This document shows, piece after piece, positions 37,582-46,954 of a stretch of 63,961 nucleotides of DNA. The stretch is taken from positions 1 through 63,961 of the forward strand of contig NZ_VZCB01000059.1 in the NCBI RefSeq assembly GCF_009494395.1. The letters run 5' to 3'. This DNA comes from Segatella copri. Lineage in GTDB: Bacteria > Bacteroidota > Bacteroidia > Bacteroidales > Bacteroidaceae. The notes beneath the pieces were generated by a model. The model was not told where the DNA came from and searched no databases. It saw nothing but the letters and a program-made list of their open reading frames with translations. How positions within the stretch are numbered: the first letter of the stretch is position 1; each line of letters begins with the position of its first letter. The position numbers were made by a program, and so were the translations under genes.

Positions 37582-37985
37582 CTTTCCTCAAACTTACGGG
37601 TTAGTTCAACAATCTCACGGGTAAGAGAGACCAGTTCCCTGGTGCAATTCTCCAGCTTATAGAGCAAAGCCATCGCCTTTTTCTCTGAGAAATGACAACG
37701 GAGTTCCTTGACAACCTGGTTGTAGTTGTTGCCAATCATTCGGTACTGCGAGTGAAAAGAAGAAAGTTTGGTGTAGTATTCCACCAGTGTCTTGTCCTCT
37801 CGCAACACCTTGAACGGCTCGCCGAAGATGCGTGCCTTGGCAAAGACAGCCTTTGCCTTCACATCAGTCTGCTCATACATGACGAGGAATTTCATCCACT
37901 CGTCATCGTCGAACCGAAGCATCACATGGTGCGACTTCGGGTTCAGCTTGGGGATTCGTCCCCCTCGTTTTCTTTCTGTGTTCAT
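37566..37985 (-). CDS. mobA: MobA mobilisation accessory protein
   Basis: A 139-aa basic protein starting MNTERKRGGRIPKLNPKSH. FDDDEWMKFLVMYEQ and the following helices match the ribbon-helix-helix-type relaxosome proteins paired with MobB. The start at 37985 was chosen over a longer frame because CCACTTAATCCA, the leader motif of four other genes, lies 6 nt upstream of this ATG. It probably binds oriT, which lies upstream, and helps MobB. Confidence 0.85.
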   Translation of the reverse strand: MNTERKRGGRIPKLNPKSHHVMLRFDDDEWMKFLVMYEQTDVKAKAVFAKARIFGEPFKVLREDKTLVEYYTKLSSFHSQYRMIGNNYNQVVKELRCHFSEKKAMALLYKLENCTRELVSLTREIVELTRKFEERWSQR

Positions 37986-37991
37986 ATAAAA

Positions 37992-38003
37992 TGGATTAAG
38001 TGG
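37992..38003 (-). promoter_or_regulatory. Predicted sRNA target site, mobA leader
   Basis: CCACTTAATCCA on the minus strand, 6 nt upstream of the mobA ATG. It would overlap the ribosome-binding region. Confidence 0.55.
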
Positions 38004-38036
38004 TACATGCGGCAATAATGGAATTGCACAAACTAT

Positions 38037-38170
38037 CGTCAGATTGGAACATGGGGAGCCCGACTTCGGAGAGGCTACCAACCCGGCAGGGCAAGGTCTT
38101 TGGAGAGTAACTCCAAAGGTTTTGAGTAACTCAAAACATACCTTGCTATGTCTTTGAGGACATAAAAATC
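38037..38170. other. Candidate oriT: nested hairpin cluster upstream of mobA
   Basis: GCAAGGT (38091-38097) pairs with ACCTTGC (38140-38146) around two perfect hairpins, CTTTGGAG/CTCCAAAG (38098-38118) and GTTTTGAG/CTCAAAAC (38119-38137); TATGTC/GGACATA follows (38147-38164). Dense inverted repeats between mobA and the divergent tra operon are where an origin of transfer is expected. The nick site cannot be read from this. Confidence 0.5.
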
Positions 38171-38320
38171 CGCTTAGGGTGGATTGGAGTTAGCCTTTGT
38201 AAGAAGCTGTCCCCATCCCGAATGGAAGCTGTTCGGGAAATCCAGTCCTTTGCGGAACATCAAGCCTTGTTCTTCTCGGAACGATATGGATGCGCTATCC
38301 ATCGCTTTGCCTTTCGGGTG

Positions 38321-38328
38321 CAAAATTA
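38321..38328 (-). promoter_or_regulatory. -7 box of the mob operon
   Basis: TAATTTTG on the minus strand, followed by GCACCCGAA, exactly as at the HTH gene promoter (3617-3602). It gives a leader of about 330 nt that would include the oriT region and the sRNA target site. Confidence 0.5.
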
Positions 38329-38399
38329 CGGCTAAAATAGCACCCTTGGAACAGATGCACCCCAGACAACCACTGCAACTATCGGCAACATGCTGCCAC

Positions 38400-38740
38400 A
38401 GGATTTGAAAACCATTGTTTTTCGGATTTTTCGTTGTTACTTTGCAGCGTGAATGACAGACATACGTGTCTTGAATGATGCAAAACAAGTGGCATATTTG
38501 TATGCTCCAATGCAATCATATAAAACGTATTACATGTAATATGATAAAACGTTTGACATGCAAAATGCTTGATATGTAAAATGTAATATAAGTATGCACA
38601 AATGTGGCATGACATACAGACTGGCTATAGAACAGTTATGAAGCATGACATATATAAAAGCCATATAGCAAGCATAAAAACAGTATAACTGATACGAAAG
38701 TTGCATAACATATAATATCACTTGCAAGCCTCATGGCTCA
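38400..38740. other. AT-rich intergenic stretch, no gene seen
   Basis: Between the mob promoter and the tra promoter lies AT-rich sequence with many ATGT/ACAT words and no credible gene. It may hold regulator sites for the divergent mob and tra operons. Confidence 0.4.
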
Positions 38741-38748
38741 TAGATTTG
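38741..38748 (+). promoter_or_regulatory. -7 box of the tra operon
   Basis: TAGATTTG matches TAnnTTTG with TTG about 16 nt upstream, and predicts a leader of about 80 nt before traA. Confidence 0.45.
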
Positions 38749-38833
38749 CACCATAGCATGTAGGATGTATCACAAATAAAAATGCAATACCGCATTATAA
38801 CAAACAAGATGTATAACTCATAAAAAGACAAAC

Positions 38834-39595
38834 ATGAAGAAAGAACCAACATTCATCGCCTTCTCCACCCAAAAGGGAGGGGCAGGCAAGACAACACTAA
38901 CTGTGTTGATGGCAAGTTTCCTTTATTATGTCAGAGGTTACGATGTCGTTGTGGTTGACTGCGATTTTCCACAGTTCAGCATCAAGGACATGAGAGAACG
39001 TGACATGCAGAGCATCGAGAGTAACGAGTATCTGTTGAGACAAGCCTATGAGCAGTTGAAAAGAACAGGAAAGTCTGCTTATCCAATCGTAGAGAGTCAC
39101 CCAGGAAAGGCTATGGAGGCAATAAAGCCTTTCTTGGAAATGGACACACCGCCAGACTTCATCTTCTTTGACCTCGCAGGAACGATTGACAACCTCGGTG
39201 TGATAAATACCATCGTCACTATGGATTATATATTCTGCCCGATTACGGCAGACAATGTGGTGCTGAAAAGTTCCATTATGTTCGCCAGTCAGTTGAACGA
39301 TTCGTTCATCAGTATCGGAAAGACCAACATCAAGGAACTGTATATGCTATGGAACATGGTAGATGCACGAGAGAAGACCGATCTGTATGAGAAAGCAAGT
39401 CGTGTGATGGACGGAGCTGGACTGTCGGTGATGAACACATACATCCCAGACAGCAAGCGTTTCAGAAAGGAATGTGCCGAAGTCGGCAACAAGGCTGTCT
39501 TTCGTTCCACAATTCTTCCTCCCGACAAGCATCTGATAAAAGGTAGTAACATCGAGAAGTTGGCAGACGAGATTTTATCAATCATAAAGAAGTAA
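38834..39595 (+). CDS. traA: TraA, ParA/MinD-type ATPase
   Basis: A 253-aa protein with the deviant Walker A STQKGGAGKTTLTVLMASF near the N-terminus, VVVVDCDFPQFS (switch region) and FIFFDLAGTIDNLGV (Walker B). It belongs to the ParA family found as the first gene of Bacteroidota tra operons, where it is annotated TraA. A role in positioning or partitioning the element or transfer machinery is inferred from family. Confidence 0.85.
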   Translation: MKKEPTFIAFSTQKGGAGKTTLTVLMASFLYYVRGYDVVVVDCDFPQFSIKDMRERDMQSIESNEYLLRQAYEQLKRTGKSAYPIVESHPGKAMEAIKPFLEMDTPPDFIFFDLAGTIDNLGVINTIVTMDYIFCPITADNVVLKSSIMFASQLNDSFISIGKTNIKELYMLWNMVDAREKTDLYEKASRVMDGAGLSVMNTYIPDSKRFRKECAEVGNKAVFRSTILPPDKHLIKGSNIEKLADEILSIIKK

Positions 39596-39600
39596 TATGT

Positions 39601-40011
39601 ATGGCAAAGAATCTAAAAGTAACCATCGACTCGGAAGAGTTCAGAAACTCATTCCGACCACACATGCCACCAAGCAGGGCATCAACGGAAGAACCTACAC
39701 AAAAGGAGACTCCAAAGAACGAAGTCAGCAAGCAGAAAGAAGCTATATCTTCCAAGGGTACTTCTTCTCTCATGGATGAATATCAAGAAAGGTATATTCG
39801 CAGGTCTGAGAATCCTGCCCGTTCTGGTAAGATGACATACATCCGAAAGGAGTATCATGAAACCATCATGCGCCTCGTGTCTGTCATTAACCGTGAGGAC
39901 ATGTCCTTGTCGGGCTATATAGACCATGTGCTGACGGAACATTTCCAAAAGTATGGGGAGGTTATCAAAGAAGTGTATAAGAAAAATAACAAGGATATAA
40001 TCATGTGGTAA
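39601..40011 (+). CDS. DUF3408 conjugal transfer protein (TraB-like)
   Basis: A 136-aa protein with a disordered N-terminal half (PPSRASTEEPTQKETPK) and a C-terminal DUF3408 domain (SGKMTYIRKEYHETIMRLVS; MSLSGYIDHVLTEHFQKY) that resembles ribbon-helix-helix DNA-binding folds. It follows traA by 5 nt, the usual ParA-DUF3408 order, suggesting a ParB-like partner. A second, shorter DUF3408 protein is at 40978. Confidence 0.8.
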   Translation: MAKNLKVTIDSEEFRNSFRPHMPPSRASTEEPTQKETPKNEVSKQKEAISSKGTSSLMDEYQERYIRRSENPARSGKMTYIRKEYHETIMRLVSVINREDMSLSGYIDHVLTEHFQKYGEVIKEVYKKNNKDIIMW

Positions 40012-40012
40012 T

Positions 40013-40714
40013 ATGGAAATAATGTTATTGACAATTGTGCTCCTGTATTTTGTATGGAGTATAGCTGTATTGGTGTTTGATGCCGACATATGGCTTAGGA
40101 ACAAGTTGAGAATAGAAAAGCCCAAGGTTGAGCCTAAGGAAAGTCCGCCTATTCCTGCTGATGATTTCATCGTCAGACACACTTATACAGTCTCATCGAA
40201 AAAAACCCAAAAGGAACCTGTGCAAACTAAGCCGGAGGACGAGGGTGAAGCGATAAAGGAAAGTGAAGTGACATTTGAGGAAGACAAATCTTCAATGAAG
40301 TCCGCTCGCATCCCTGATGACAAGTTGGACGAAGTTTTCACGAATACACGCATTGAGGATGTTGGCGTGAAGTACGAGGAGTCGGAAGAAGAGCCAGTTG
40401 TTGAACAAGCAAGTGGCAATAGCTTTGAGGAGATAGACAAGGCTGTCGAAACTGCAAGCAAGCCGAATGTTACAAACGAAGAATGTTCTCATGCAGGCAA
40501 GGTGTTTTCGGAAATGGAAGGCAATGAGCTTTTCAACATGATAGCAGAGCGTTCCAAGATTATCAAACGCAGAATAGATGCGTTGATGGAATTGCATATG
40601 TCGAACATTTCCTCAGACAAGCCCATGTCTGGAAAAGCAACAAAAGTAATCAAGAAGAAAAAACTTGTTGTTCCTGAAGACTTCAAAGATTTCAATATCA
40701 GAGATTTTGTATAA
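40013..40714 (+). CDS. Membrane-anchored conjugal transfer protein (DUF4122-like)
   Basis: A 233-aa protein. One N-terminal membrane helix (MLLTIVLLYFVWSIAVLVF) is followed by a long acidic, probably disordered region (KPEDEGEAIKESEVTFEED) and a C-terminal helical part (GNELFNMIAERSKIIKRRID). Position among traA-traE points to the TraC/TraD group of CTnDOT; family assignment is from general resemblance only. Confidence 0.6.
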   Translation: MEIMLLTIVLLYFVWSIAVLVFDADIWLRNKLRIEKPKVEPKESPPIPADDFIVRHTYTVSSKKTQKEPVQTKPEDEGEAIKESEVTFEEDKSSMKSARIPDDKLDEVFTNTRIEDVGVKYEESEEEPVVEQASGNSFEEIDKAVETASKPNVTNEECSHAGKVFSEMEGNELFNMIAERSKIIKRRIDALMELHMSNISSDKPMSGKATKVIKKKKLVVPEDFKDFNIRDFV

Positions 40715-40732
40715 CAATAAAAAGTGAAAATT

Positions 40733-40912
40733 ATGACAGACAAAAAAAGGAACAATGGTAAGAGACAAATTCCTTCGATGGATGCCAAGGAGTTTTATGA
40801 GATTTTCATGAGAAATCATGATGAGTGCAAGAAGAAAATCCATGATTTCGTTACCTCTTACCTAAAAGAGCATAAGATAGTACAGAAATCCAGCTCAAAG
40901 AAAGGAAAATAA
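40733..40912 (+). CDS. Small basic protein of the tra operon
   Basis: A 59-aa basic protein (MTDKKRNNGKRQIPSMDAKE; KKIHDFVTSYLKEHKIV). Start set at ATG 40733 after an AAAAGTGAAAATT leader that recurs almost unchanged before the gene at 40978. No recognised domain. Confidence 0.5.
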   Translation: MTDKKRNNGKRQIPSMDAKEFYEIFMRNHDECKKKIHDFVTSYLKEHKIVQKSSSKKGK

Positions 40913-40977
40913 GGCATCAGACAACATAGGGGAATCTAATATCCTCGAATTTGTATAACAATTTAAAAGTGAAAATA

Positions 40978-41304
40978 ATGAAAAGAGCAAGAAAGAACAG
41001 AGAGACAAAGGAACACATCAGTGTTCAGTCCACAGTGAGTGTAACAGTGTCGGCAAGTACCAACAACAGAAACGGGTACATCGGCAAGTTCATGACGGAT
41101 GCAGGCTTTACTGCAAGACTTGGCAGACAGGTAAGCATCAGCGAGGAAACTCATGAGCGAGTAATGAAGTTTGTCAGTGTCGTAGGCAAAGGACAGGTTT
41201 CCATGGCAAGTTTCATCGAGAACATCGTAAACGAACATTTTGCCATTCATGCAGCTGAAATCAAGGCTGCGTTTGAAGAAGGTATAAAGGCATATCGCCT
41301 CTAA
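40978..41304 (+). CDS. DUF3408 conjugal transfer protein, second copy
   Basis: A 108-aa protein with a basic N-terminus (MKRARKNRETKEH) and a DUF3408 domain (RQVSISEETHERVMKFVSVV; VSMASFIENIVNEHFAIHA) parallel to that of the 39601 gene. The start at 40978 is preceded by the same GTGAAAAT(A/T)ATG context as the gene before. Probably DNA binding. Confidence 0.75.
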   Translation: MKRARKNRETKEHISVQSTVSVTVSASTNNRNGYIGKFMTDAGFTARLGRQVSISEETHERVMKFVSVVGKGQVSMASFIENIVNEHFAIHAAEIKAAFEEGIKAYRL

Positions 41305-41460
41305 CAATAATAAAAGCACGCCAATGAAAAAGAAAGACTACGGCTAAAATCTCAGCTCGCCACTGAATCCACAAGTCGGCATCATGCCGCATGAGTAAAC
41401 AAAAGTATCAACCGCCAGCCGGGACCATCCAATCCCCAAGGCACAGACAAAAAACGATTT

Positions 41461-41766
41461 ATGAACAAGAAAAACAGAATCATTCTTCTCGCTGCGATGA
41501 TTGTCGCAGCCGTATCACAGACATTCGCGCAAGGCAACGGACTTGCAGGTATCAACGAAGCAACAAGTATGGTGACCTCCTACTTCGACCCAGGAACGAA
41601 ACTCATCTACGCCATCGGTGCCGTGGTGGGTCTCATCGGAGGCATCAAGGTGTATGGCAAGTTCTCATCTGGCGACCCCGACACGAGCAAGACTGCCGCA
41701 AGCTGGTTCGGAGCCTGCATCTTCCTCATCGTGAGCGCAACCATCCTCCGCTCATTCTTCCTGTAA
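41461..41766 (+). CDS. traE: TraE (DUF4134), pilin-like VirB2 analogue
   Basis: A 101-aa protein with a signal peptide ending TFAQ and two membrane helices (LIYAIGAVVGLIGGIKVYG; ASWFGACIFLIVSATILRSF). Size and topology match TraE/DUF4134, believed to be the VirB2-like subunit of the transfer apparatus. Between 41305 and 41460 I see nothing coding. Confidence 0.88.
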   Translation: MNKKNRIILLAAMIVAAVSQTFAQGNGLAGINEATSMVTSYFDPGTKLIYAIGAVVGLIGGIKVYGKFSSGDPDTSKTAASWFGACIFLIVSATILRSFFL

Positions 41767-41787
41767 ATATAATAAGGTATAAGACTT

Positions 41788-42114
41788 ATGGCTGACTACC
41801 CAATCAACAAGGGCATCGGTCATTCGGTTGAGTTCAAGGGACTGAAGGCACAGTACCTCTTCATCTTCGCAGGTGGACTGCTTGCCGTCTTCTTCCTTGT
41901 GGTCGTCCTCTATATGGCAGGTGCGGATCAATTGGTCTGCATCGGCTTGGGTCTCACGCTCGGATCATTGCTTGTATGGGGAACATTCCATCTGAACAAC
42001 AAGTACGGTGAGCATGGACTGATGAAGCTCCTTGCCGCCAAGAGCCATCCACGCTATATCCTCAACCGAAAGAAAACAAACCGAATGTTCAAACATAAAA
42101 AGAAAGAAGAATGA
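41788..42114 (+). CDS. traF: TraF (DUF4133), VirB3-like
   Basis: A 108-aa inner-membrane protein with two helices (YLFIFAGGLLAVFFLVVVLYM; LVCIGLGLTLGSLLVWGTF) and a basic C-terminus. It precedes and overlaps the TraG ATPase gene (ATGA), as VirB3 does VirB4. Confidence 0.87.
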   Translation: MADYPINKGIGHSVEFKGLKAQYLFIFAGGLLAVFFLVVVLYMAGADQLVCIGLGLTLGSLLVWGTFHLNNKYGEHGLMKLLAAKSHPRYILNRKKTNRMFKHKKKEE

Positions 42115-44612
42115 GAAATATCAGAAAATCAAGCACCCTTGAGAGCAAGTTTCCGCTGCTTGCCGTGGAGCAAGACTGCATCATCTCCAAGGATGGCGAC
42201 ATCACGGTCGCCTACGAGGTGACGCTCCCCGAAATCTTCACGGTAACATCGCAGGAGTATGAGTCGGTACATGCCGCATGGTGCAAGGCTATCAAGGTGC
42301 TGCCCGACTACAGCATTGTACACAAGCAGGACTGGTTCGTGAAAGAGAACTATGAGCCGGACTTGCAGAATAGCGACATGAGCTTTCTGTCAAGAAGCTA
42401 TGAGCGACACTTCAATGAGCGTCCTTACCTGCATCAGCAGTGTTACCTGTTCCTTACCAAGACCTCCAAGGAGCGCATGACACACCAGAGCAATTTTTCC
42501 ACCTTGTGCCGTGGGCATATCATCCCCAAGGAAATCAAGGACAAGGAAACGGTCGCAAGATTCCTCGATGCCGTGGAGCAGTTCGCAAGAATCATCAACG
42601 ACTCCGGCTATATCTCCTTACGCAGACTGACGGATGAGGAAATCACAGGCACGGAACGGACAACGGGACTTGTAGGCAAGTACCTCTCGCTCTCCACGGA
42701 GAACGTGCAATGTTTGGAGGATATGGAATTGTCTGCAAGTGGTATGCGTATAGGAAACAAACATCTTTGTCTGCATACCTTGTCACAAACGGAAGACCTG
42801 CCAACGGAAGTATCTACGGACAACCGCTTTGAGCGATTGTCAACTGACCGAAGTGACTGCCGTCTGTCCTTTGCCGCTCCAGTTGGCTTGCTGTTGTCCT
42901 GCAACCATATCTATAACCAGTATGTATTCATAGACAACAGTGACGAGACCTTGCAGAAGTTCGAGAAAACCGCCCGTAACATGCACTCGCTGTCAAGGTA
43001 CAGCCGACAGAACGCCATCAACAAGGAATGGATTGACGAGTATTTGAACGAGGCTCACTCACAAGGCTTGCAGTCTGTCCGTGCCCATTTCAATGTTATG
43101 GCATGGGGCGAGGATATGGAAGAGTTGAAGCATCTTCGCAATGATGTGGGCAGTCAGTTGGCAAGCATGGAATGTGTGCCACGCCACAATACGGTAGATT
43201 GTCCGACACTTTTCTGGGCAGCGATACCCGGCAACGAGGGAGATTTCCCGTCAGAGGAGAGTTTCCATACCTTCATTGAGCAGTCAGTGTGCCTCTTCAC
43301 GGAGGAAACCAACTATATGGATTCTCCCTCACCGTTCGGCATCAAGATGGCAGACCGCATCAGTGGCAAGCCGCTGCACATTGACATCTCTGACTTGCCG
43401 ATGAGAAAAGGCGTAACAACCAACCGCAACAAGTTCGTGCTCGGACCCTCGGGAAGCGGGAAGTCCTTCTTCATGAACCACCTCGTCAGACAGTATTACG
43501 AGCAAGGCACGCATGTGGTCTTGGTCGATACGGGAAACTCCTACCAGGGACTCTGCGAGATGATTAACAGAAAGACAGGCGGAAAGGACGGTATCTACTA
43601 TACCTATACGGATGAGAGTCCCATCTCATTCAATCCCTTTTTCACCGAGGATAAGGTCTTTGACATCGAGAAGCGAGAGAGCATCAAGACATTGCTCCTG
43701 ACGCTTTGGAAGAAGGACAACGAGCCTGCCACACGAGCGGAAGAGGTCGCCTTGTCAAATGCCGTGTCGCTCTACATCGGTAAACTGAAAGAGGAAAGCG
43801 ACATCGTGCCGTGCTTCAATACCTTCTATGAGTTTGTGGGAACGGAATACCGCAAGGTACTGGAAGAAAAGAAAGTCCGTGAGAAAGATTTTGATATAGA
43901 CGGATTTCTCAACGTGCTGGAACCTTACTACAAAGGTGGCGAATATGACTATCTGCTGAACTCAGACAAGGAGCTTGACCTGCTGCACAAGCGGTTCATC
44001 GTTTTCGAGATAGATTCCATCAAGGACCATCCAATCCTGTTCCCGGTCACAACCATCATCATCATGGAGCTGTTCATCAACAAGATGCGCCGCCTGAAAG
44101 GCATCCGTAAGATGATAGTGATAGAAGAAGCATGGAAAGCGATAGCTTCGGCAAACATGGCTTCCTATATCAAGTATCTTTATAAGACGGTCAGAAAGTT
44201 CTTCGGTGAGGCGGTTGTGGTGACGCAGGAAGTCGAGGACATCATATCCTCCGCTATCGTGAAGGACAGTATCATCAACAACTCAGACTGCAAGATACTC
44301 CTTGACCAGAGGAAGTTCATGAACAAGTTCGAGCAGATACAGTCATTGCTCGGATTGACGGAAAAGGAGAAGTCACAGATTCTCTCCATCAACCAGTCCA
44401 ACGACCCCTCACGTCTCTACAAGGAAGTATGGATAGGACTCGGAGGAACACAGTCGGCAGTATATGCCACAGAGGTGTCCACGCAGGAATATCTCGCCTA
44501 TACGACTGAGGAAAGTGAGAAACTGGAGGTGAGGGCATTGGCGGAGAAACTCGGTGACGACATGGAAGCTGCCATCCGACAGCTTGCAGAGGACAAACAA
44601 GAGAACAAGTAA
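42111..44612 (+). CDS. traG: TraG, VirB4-type secretion ATPase
   Basis: An 833-aa cytoplasmic/peripheral ATPase that powers assembly of the type IV channel. The N-terminal half contains the TraG_N/CagE-like region. Walker A is FVLGPSGSGKSFFMNHLV (about residue 445), Walker B KMIVIEEAWKAIAS, followed by VVVTQEVEDIISS. In Bacteroidota elements this VirB4 homologue is called TraG although VirD4-type proteins bear that name elsewhere; the VirD4 role here is filled by MobC. No separate traH is seen before traI. Confidence 0.93.
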   Translation: MRNIRKSSTLESKFPLLAVEQDCIISKDGDITVAYEVTLPEIFTVTSQEYESVHAAWCKAIKVLPDYSIVHKQDWFVKENYEPDLQNSDMSFLSRSYERHFNERPYLHQQCYLFLTKTSKERMTHQSNFSTLCRGHIIPKEIKDKETVARFLDAVEQFARIINDSGYISLRRLTDEEITGTERTTGLVGKYLSLSTENVQCLEDMELSASGMRIGNKHLCLHTLSQTEDLPTEVSTDNRFERLSTDRSDCRLSFAAPVGLLLSCNHIYNQYVFIDNSDETLQKFEKTARNMHSLSRYSRQNAINKEWIDEYLNEAHSQGLQSVRAHFNVMAWGEDMEELKHLRNDVGSQLASMECVPRHNTVDCPTLFWAAIPGNEGDFPSEESFHTFIEQSVCLFTEETNYMDSPSPFGIKMADRISGKPLHIDISDLPMRKGVTTNRNKFVLGPSGSGKSFFMNHLVRQYYEQGTHVVLVDTGNSYQGLCEMINRKTGGKDGIYYTYTDESPISFNPFFTEDKVFDIEKRESIKTLLLTLWKKDNEPATRAEEVALSNAVSLYIGKLKEESDIVPCFNTFYEFVGTEYRKVLEEKKVREKDFDIDGFLNVLEPYYKGGEYDYLLNSDKELDLLHKRFIVFEIDSIKDHPILFPVTTIIIMELFINKMRRLKGIRKMIVIEEAWKAIASANMASYIKYLYKTVRKFFGEAVVVTQEVEDIISSAIVKDSIINNSDCKILLDQRKFMNKFEQIQSLLGLTEKEKSQILSINQSNDPSRLYKEVWIGLGGTQSAVYATEVSTQEYLAYTTEESEKLEVRALAEKLGDDMEAAIRQLAEDKQENK

Positions 44613-44621
44613 ATTCATTAT

Positions 44622-44633
44622 CCACTTAATCCA
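44622..44633 (+). promoter_or_regulatory. Predicted sRNA target site, traI leader
   Basis: CCACTTAATCCA, 9 nt before the traI ATG. Following one mismatch, AGTAAA continues the complementarity to the sRNA, making this the longest of the five predicted duplexes. Confidence 0.65.
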
Positions 44634-44642
44634 AAAGTAAAA

Positions 44643-45272
44643 ATGAGAACAAAAGTAATCATGACAATCTGCCTGTTCCTGCTGATGGTAGGAAAGGCAA
44701 GCGCACAGTGGTCTGTCATAGATCCTACCAACATTGCGCAGAGTATCATCAACTCGTCCAACAACATCGTCCACACGTCTTCGACGGCTCAGAACATGAT
44801 CAACAACTTCAAGGAGACCGTGAAAATTTATGAGCAGGGTAAGAAGTACTACGATGCGCTGAAGTCGGTGAACAACCTCGTCAAGGACGCACGCAAGGTG
44901 CAGCAGACCATCCTCATGGTGGGTGACATCACAGACATCTACATCAACAACTACCAGAAGATGATGCACGATGACAATTTCTCCGTGGAGGAACTCTCCG
45001 CCATCGGCTTCGGCTACACCAAACTGCTGGAGGAAAGCAACGATGTGCTGACAGAACTGAAGAACGTGGTGAACATCACGACCCTTTCCATGACGGACAA
45101 GGAGCGAATGGACGTGGTGGAACGCTGCTACTCGAAGATGAAGCGTTACCGCAATCTCGTGAGCTATTATACCAACAAGAACATTTCCGTGAGTTATCTG
45201 CGTGCCAAGAAGAAAAACGACCTCGACCGCATCATGGGACTCTACGGCAAGTCAAACGAGAAATACTGGTAG
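44643..45272 (+). CDS. traI: TraI (DUF4141), VirB5-like
   Basis: A 209-aa exported protein with a signal peptide ending KASAQ. Helical, with VIDPTNIAQSIINSSNNIVH and ETVKIYEQGKKYYDALKSV, matching DUF4141. VirB5-type proteins sit at the pilus tip or periplasm. Its start is preceded by the CCACTTAATCCA motif, placing it as the first gene of the second half of the operon and a probable sRNA control point. Confidence 0.88.
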   Translation: MRTKVIMTICLFLLMVGKASAQWSVIDPTNIAQSIINSSNNIVHTSSTAQNMINNFKETVKIYEQGKKYYDALKSVNNLVKDARKVQQTILMVGDITDIYINNYQKMMHDDNFSVEELSAIGFGYTKLLEESNDVLTELKNVVNITTLSMTDKERMDVVERCYSKMKRYRNLVSYYTNKNISVSYLRAKKKNDLDRIMGLYGKSNEKYW

Positions 45273-45275
45273 CCT

Positions 45276-46289
45276 ATGGATTTCGAGAATCTTCACCAGA
45301 TACTGCGTTCCCTGTATGACGAGATGATGCCGCTGTGTTCCGACATGACGGACATCGCCAAGGGACTTGCAGGACTTGGGGCGCTGTTCTATGTCGCCCT
45401 GAGGGTTTGGCAGTCACTGTCAAGAGCAGAGCCGATAGACGTATTTCCGCTGCTCCGTCCGTTTGCCATCGGACTTGCCATCATGTTCTTCCCGACCATC
45501 GTGCTCGGAACGCTCAACAGCGTGATGAGTCCCATCGTGCAAGGTACACATTCCATGCTGGAGACACAGACCTTCGACATGAATGAATACCGGGCTCAGA
45601 AAGACAAACTGGAGTATGAGGCGATGAAACGCAATCCGGAAACTGCATACCTTGTAAGCAACGAGGAGTTTGACAAGCAGCTTGACGAACTCGGCTGGTC
45701 ACCCGGCGACGTGGTGACAATGGCGGGAATGTATGTGGAGCGTGGCATGTACAGCATGAAGAAGAGCATCCGTGATTTCTTCCGTGAACTGCTGGAGCTG
45801 CTGTTCCAAGCCGCTGCACTGGTCATAGACGTGCTGAGGACATTCTTCCTCATTGTCCTGTCCATCCTCGGACCGCTTTGTTTCGCCATATCGGTATGGG
45901 ACGGATTCCAGTCCACGCTGACGCAATGGTTCTGCAGGTACATACAGATTTATCTCTGGCTACCCGTTTCGGACTTGTTCAGTACCATCCTTGCCAAGAT
46001 ACAGGTGCTGATGCTGCAAAACGACATCGAGGCATTGCAGAACGACCCGAATTTTTCCATTGAGGCAAGCAACGGTGTTTACATCGTTTTCCTCATCATC
46101 GGAATCATCGGTTACTTCACCATACCGACCGTGGCGGGATGGATCATACAGGCAGGTGGCGGCATCGGCAACTACAACCGGAACGTGAACACGGCAGGCT
46201 CACTGGGCGGAAGCATCGCAGGAGCAACGGCTGGAAATGTGGCAGGACGTGCCGGAAGGCTCATCAAGAGCGGATTTAAGAAAATATAG
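45276..46289 (+). CDS. traJ: TraJ, polytopic VirB6-like channel protein
   Basis: A 337-aa inner-membrane protein with at least five helices (GLAGLGALFYVALRVW; PFAIGLAIMFFPTIVLGTL; VIDVLRTFFLIVLSILGPLCF; IYLWLPVSDLFSTIL; GVYIVFLIIGIIGYFTIP) and a Gly/Ala-rich C-terminus (SLGGSIAGATAGNVAGRAG). It is 3 nt after traI. Confidence 0.9.
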   Translation: MDFENLHQILRSLYDEMMPLCSDMTDIAKGLAGLGALFYVALRVWQSLSRAEPIDVFPLLRPFAIGLAIMFFPTIVLGTLNSVMSPIVQGTHSMLETQTFDMNEYRAQKDKLEYEAMKRNPETAYLVSNEEFDKQLDELGWSPGDVVTMAGMYVERGMYSMKKSIRDFFRELLELLFQAAALVIDVLRTFFLIVLSILGPLCFAISVWDGFQSTLTQWFCRYIQIYLWLPVSDLFSTILAKIQVLMLQNDIEALQNDPNFSIEASNGVYIVFLIIGIIGYFTIPTVAGWIIQAGGGIGNYNRNVNTAGSLGGSIAGATAGNVAGRAGRLIKSGFKKI

Positions 46290-46319
46290 TCATTCATGAA
46301 CAATACAACGAAAAGAAAA

Positions 46320-46943
46320 ATGGAATTCAAGTCATTGAAGAATATCGAGACCTCGTTCAGACAGATACGCCTGTTCTGCATCGTCCTCGTCATCGGTTGC
46401 GCTGTTGTTGCAATATGCTCGGTGGTGTTCGCATTCAGATTTGCGGAGAAGCAGCGCGAGAAGATATACGTCCTTGATGGAGGCAAGTCGCTGATGCTCG
46501 CCCTCTCGCAAGACCTCTCACAGAACAGACCTGCCGAGGCAAGGGAACACGTAAGACGCTTTCATGAGCTGTTCTTTACGCTATCTCCCGAAAAGAGCGC
46601 CATCGAGCACAACGTGAAACGAGCCTTGCTGCTGGCAGACAAGAGCGCATACAACTATTACCAGGACTTTGCGGAGAAAGGTTTTTACAACAGACTCATC
46701 GCGGGAAACATCAACCAGTCGCTGCAAGTTGACAGCGTGGTCTGTAACTTTGATAACTACCCTTATCAAGCCAAGACCTACGCACGGCAGGTGATACTCC
46801 GAGAGAGCAATGTGACGGAGAGAAGTCTTGTCACCGTATGCAGGTTGGTGAACGCCACACGCTCCGATGATAACCCGAATGGTTTTACCATTGAAGGTTT
46901 CACCATTGTGGAGAACAGGGACATCAGTACAGTAGAACGATAA
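46320..46943 (+). CDS. traK: TraK, VirB8-like core component
   Basis: A 207-aa protein with the start at 46320 (MEFKSLKNIETSFRQIRLF), the length expected for TraK; an ATG at 46296 would add eight residues. One N-terminal membrane helix (CIVLVIGCAVVAICSVVFAF) is followed by a periplasmic domain. VirB8-type proteins link the inner and outer parts of the channel. Confidence 0.88.
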   Translation: MEFKSLKNIETSFRQIRLFCIVLVIGCAVVAICSVVFAFRFAEKQREKIYVLDGGKSLMLALSQDLSQNRPAEAREHVRRFHELFFTLSPEKSAIEHNVKRALLLADKSAYNYYQDFAEKGFYNRLIAGNINQSLQVDSVVCNFDNYPYQAKTYARQVILRESNVTERSLVTVCRLVNATRSDDNPNGFTIEGFTIVENRDISTVER

Positions 46944-46954
46944 AAATAGCAAGA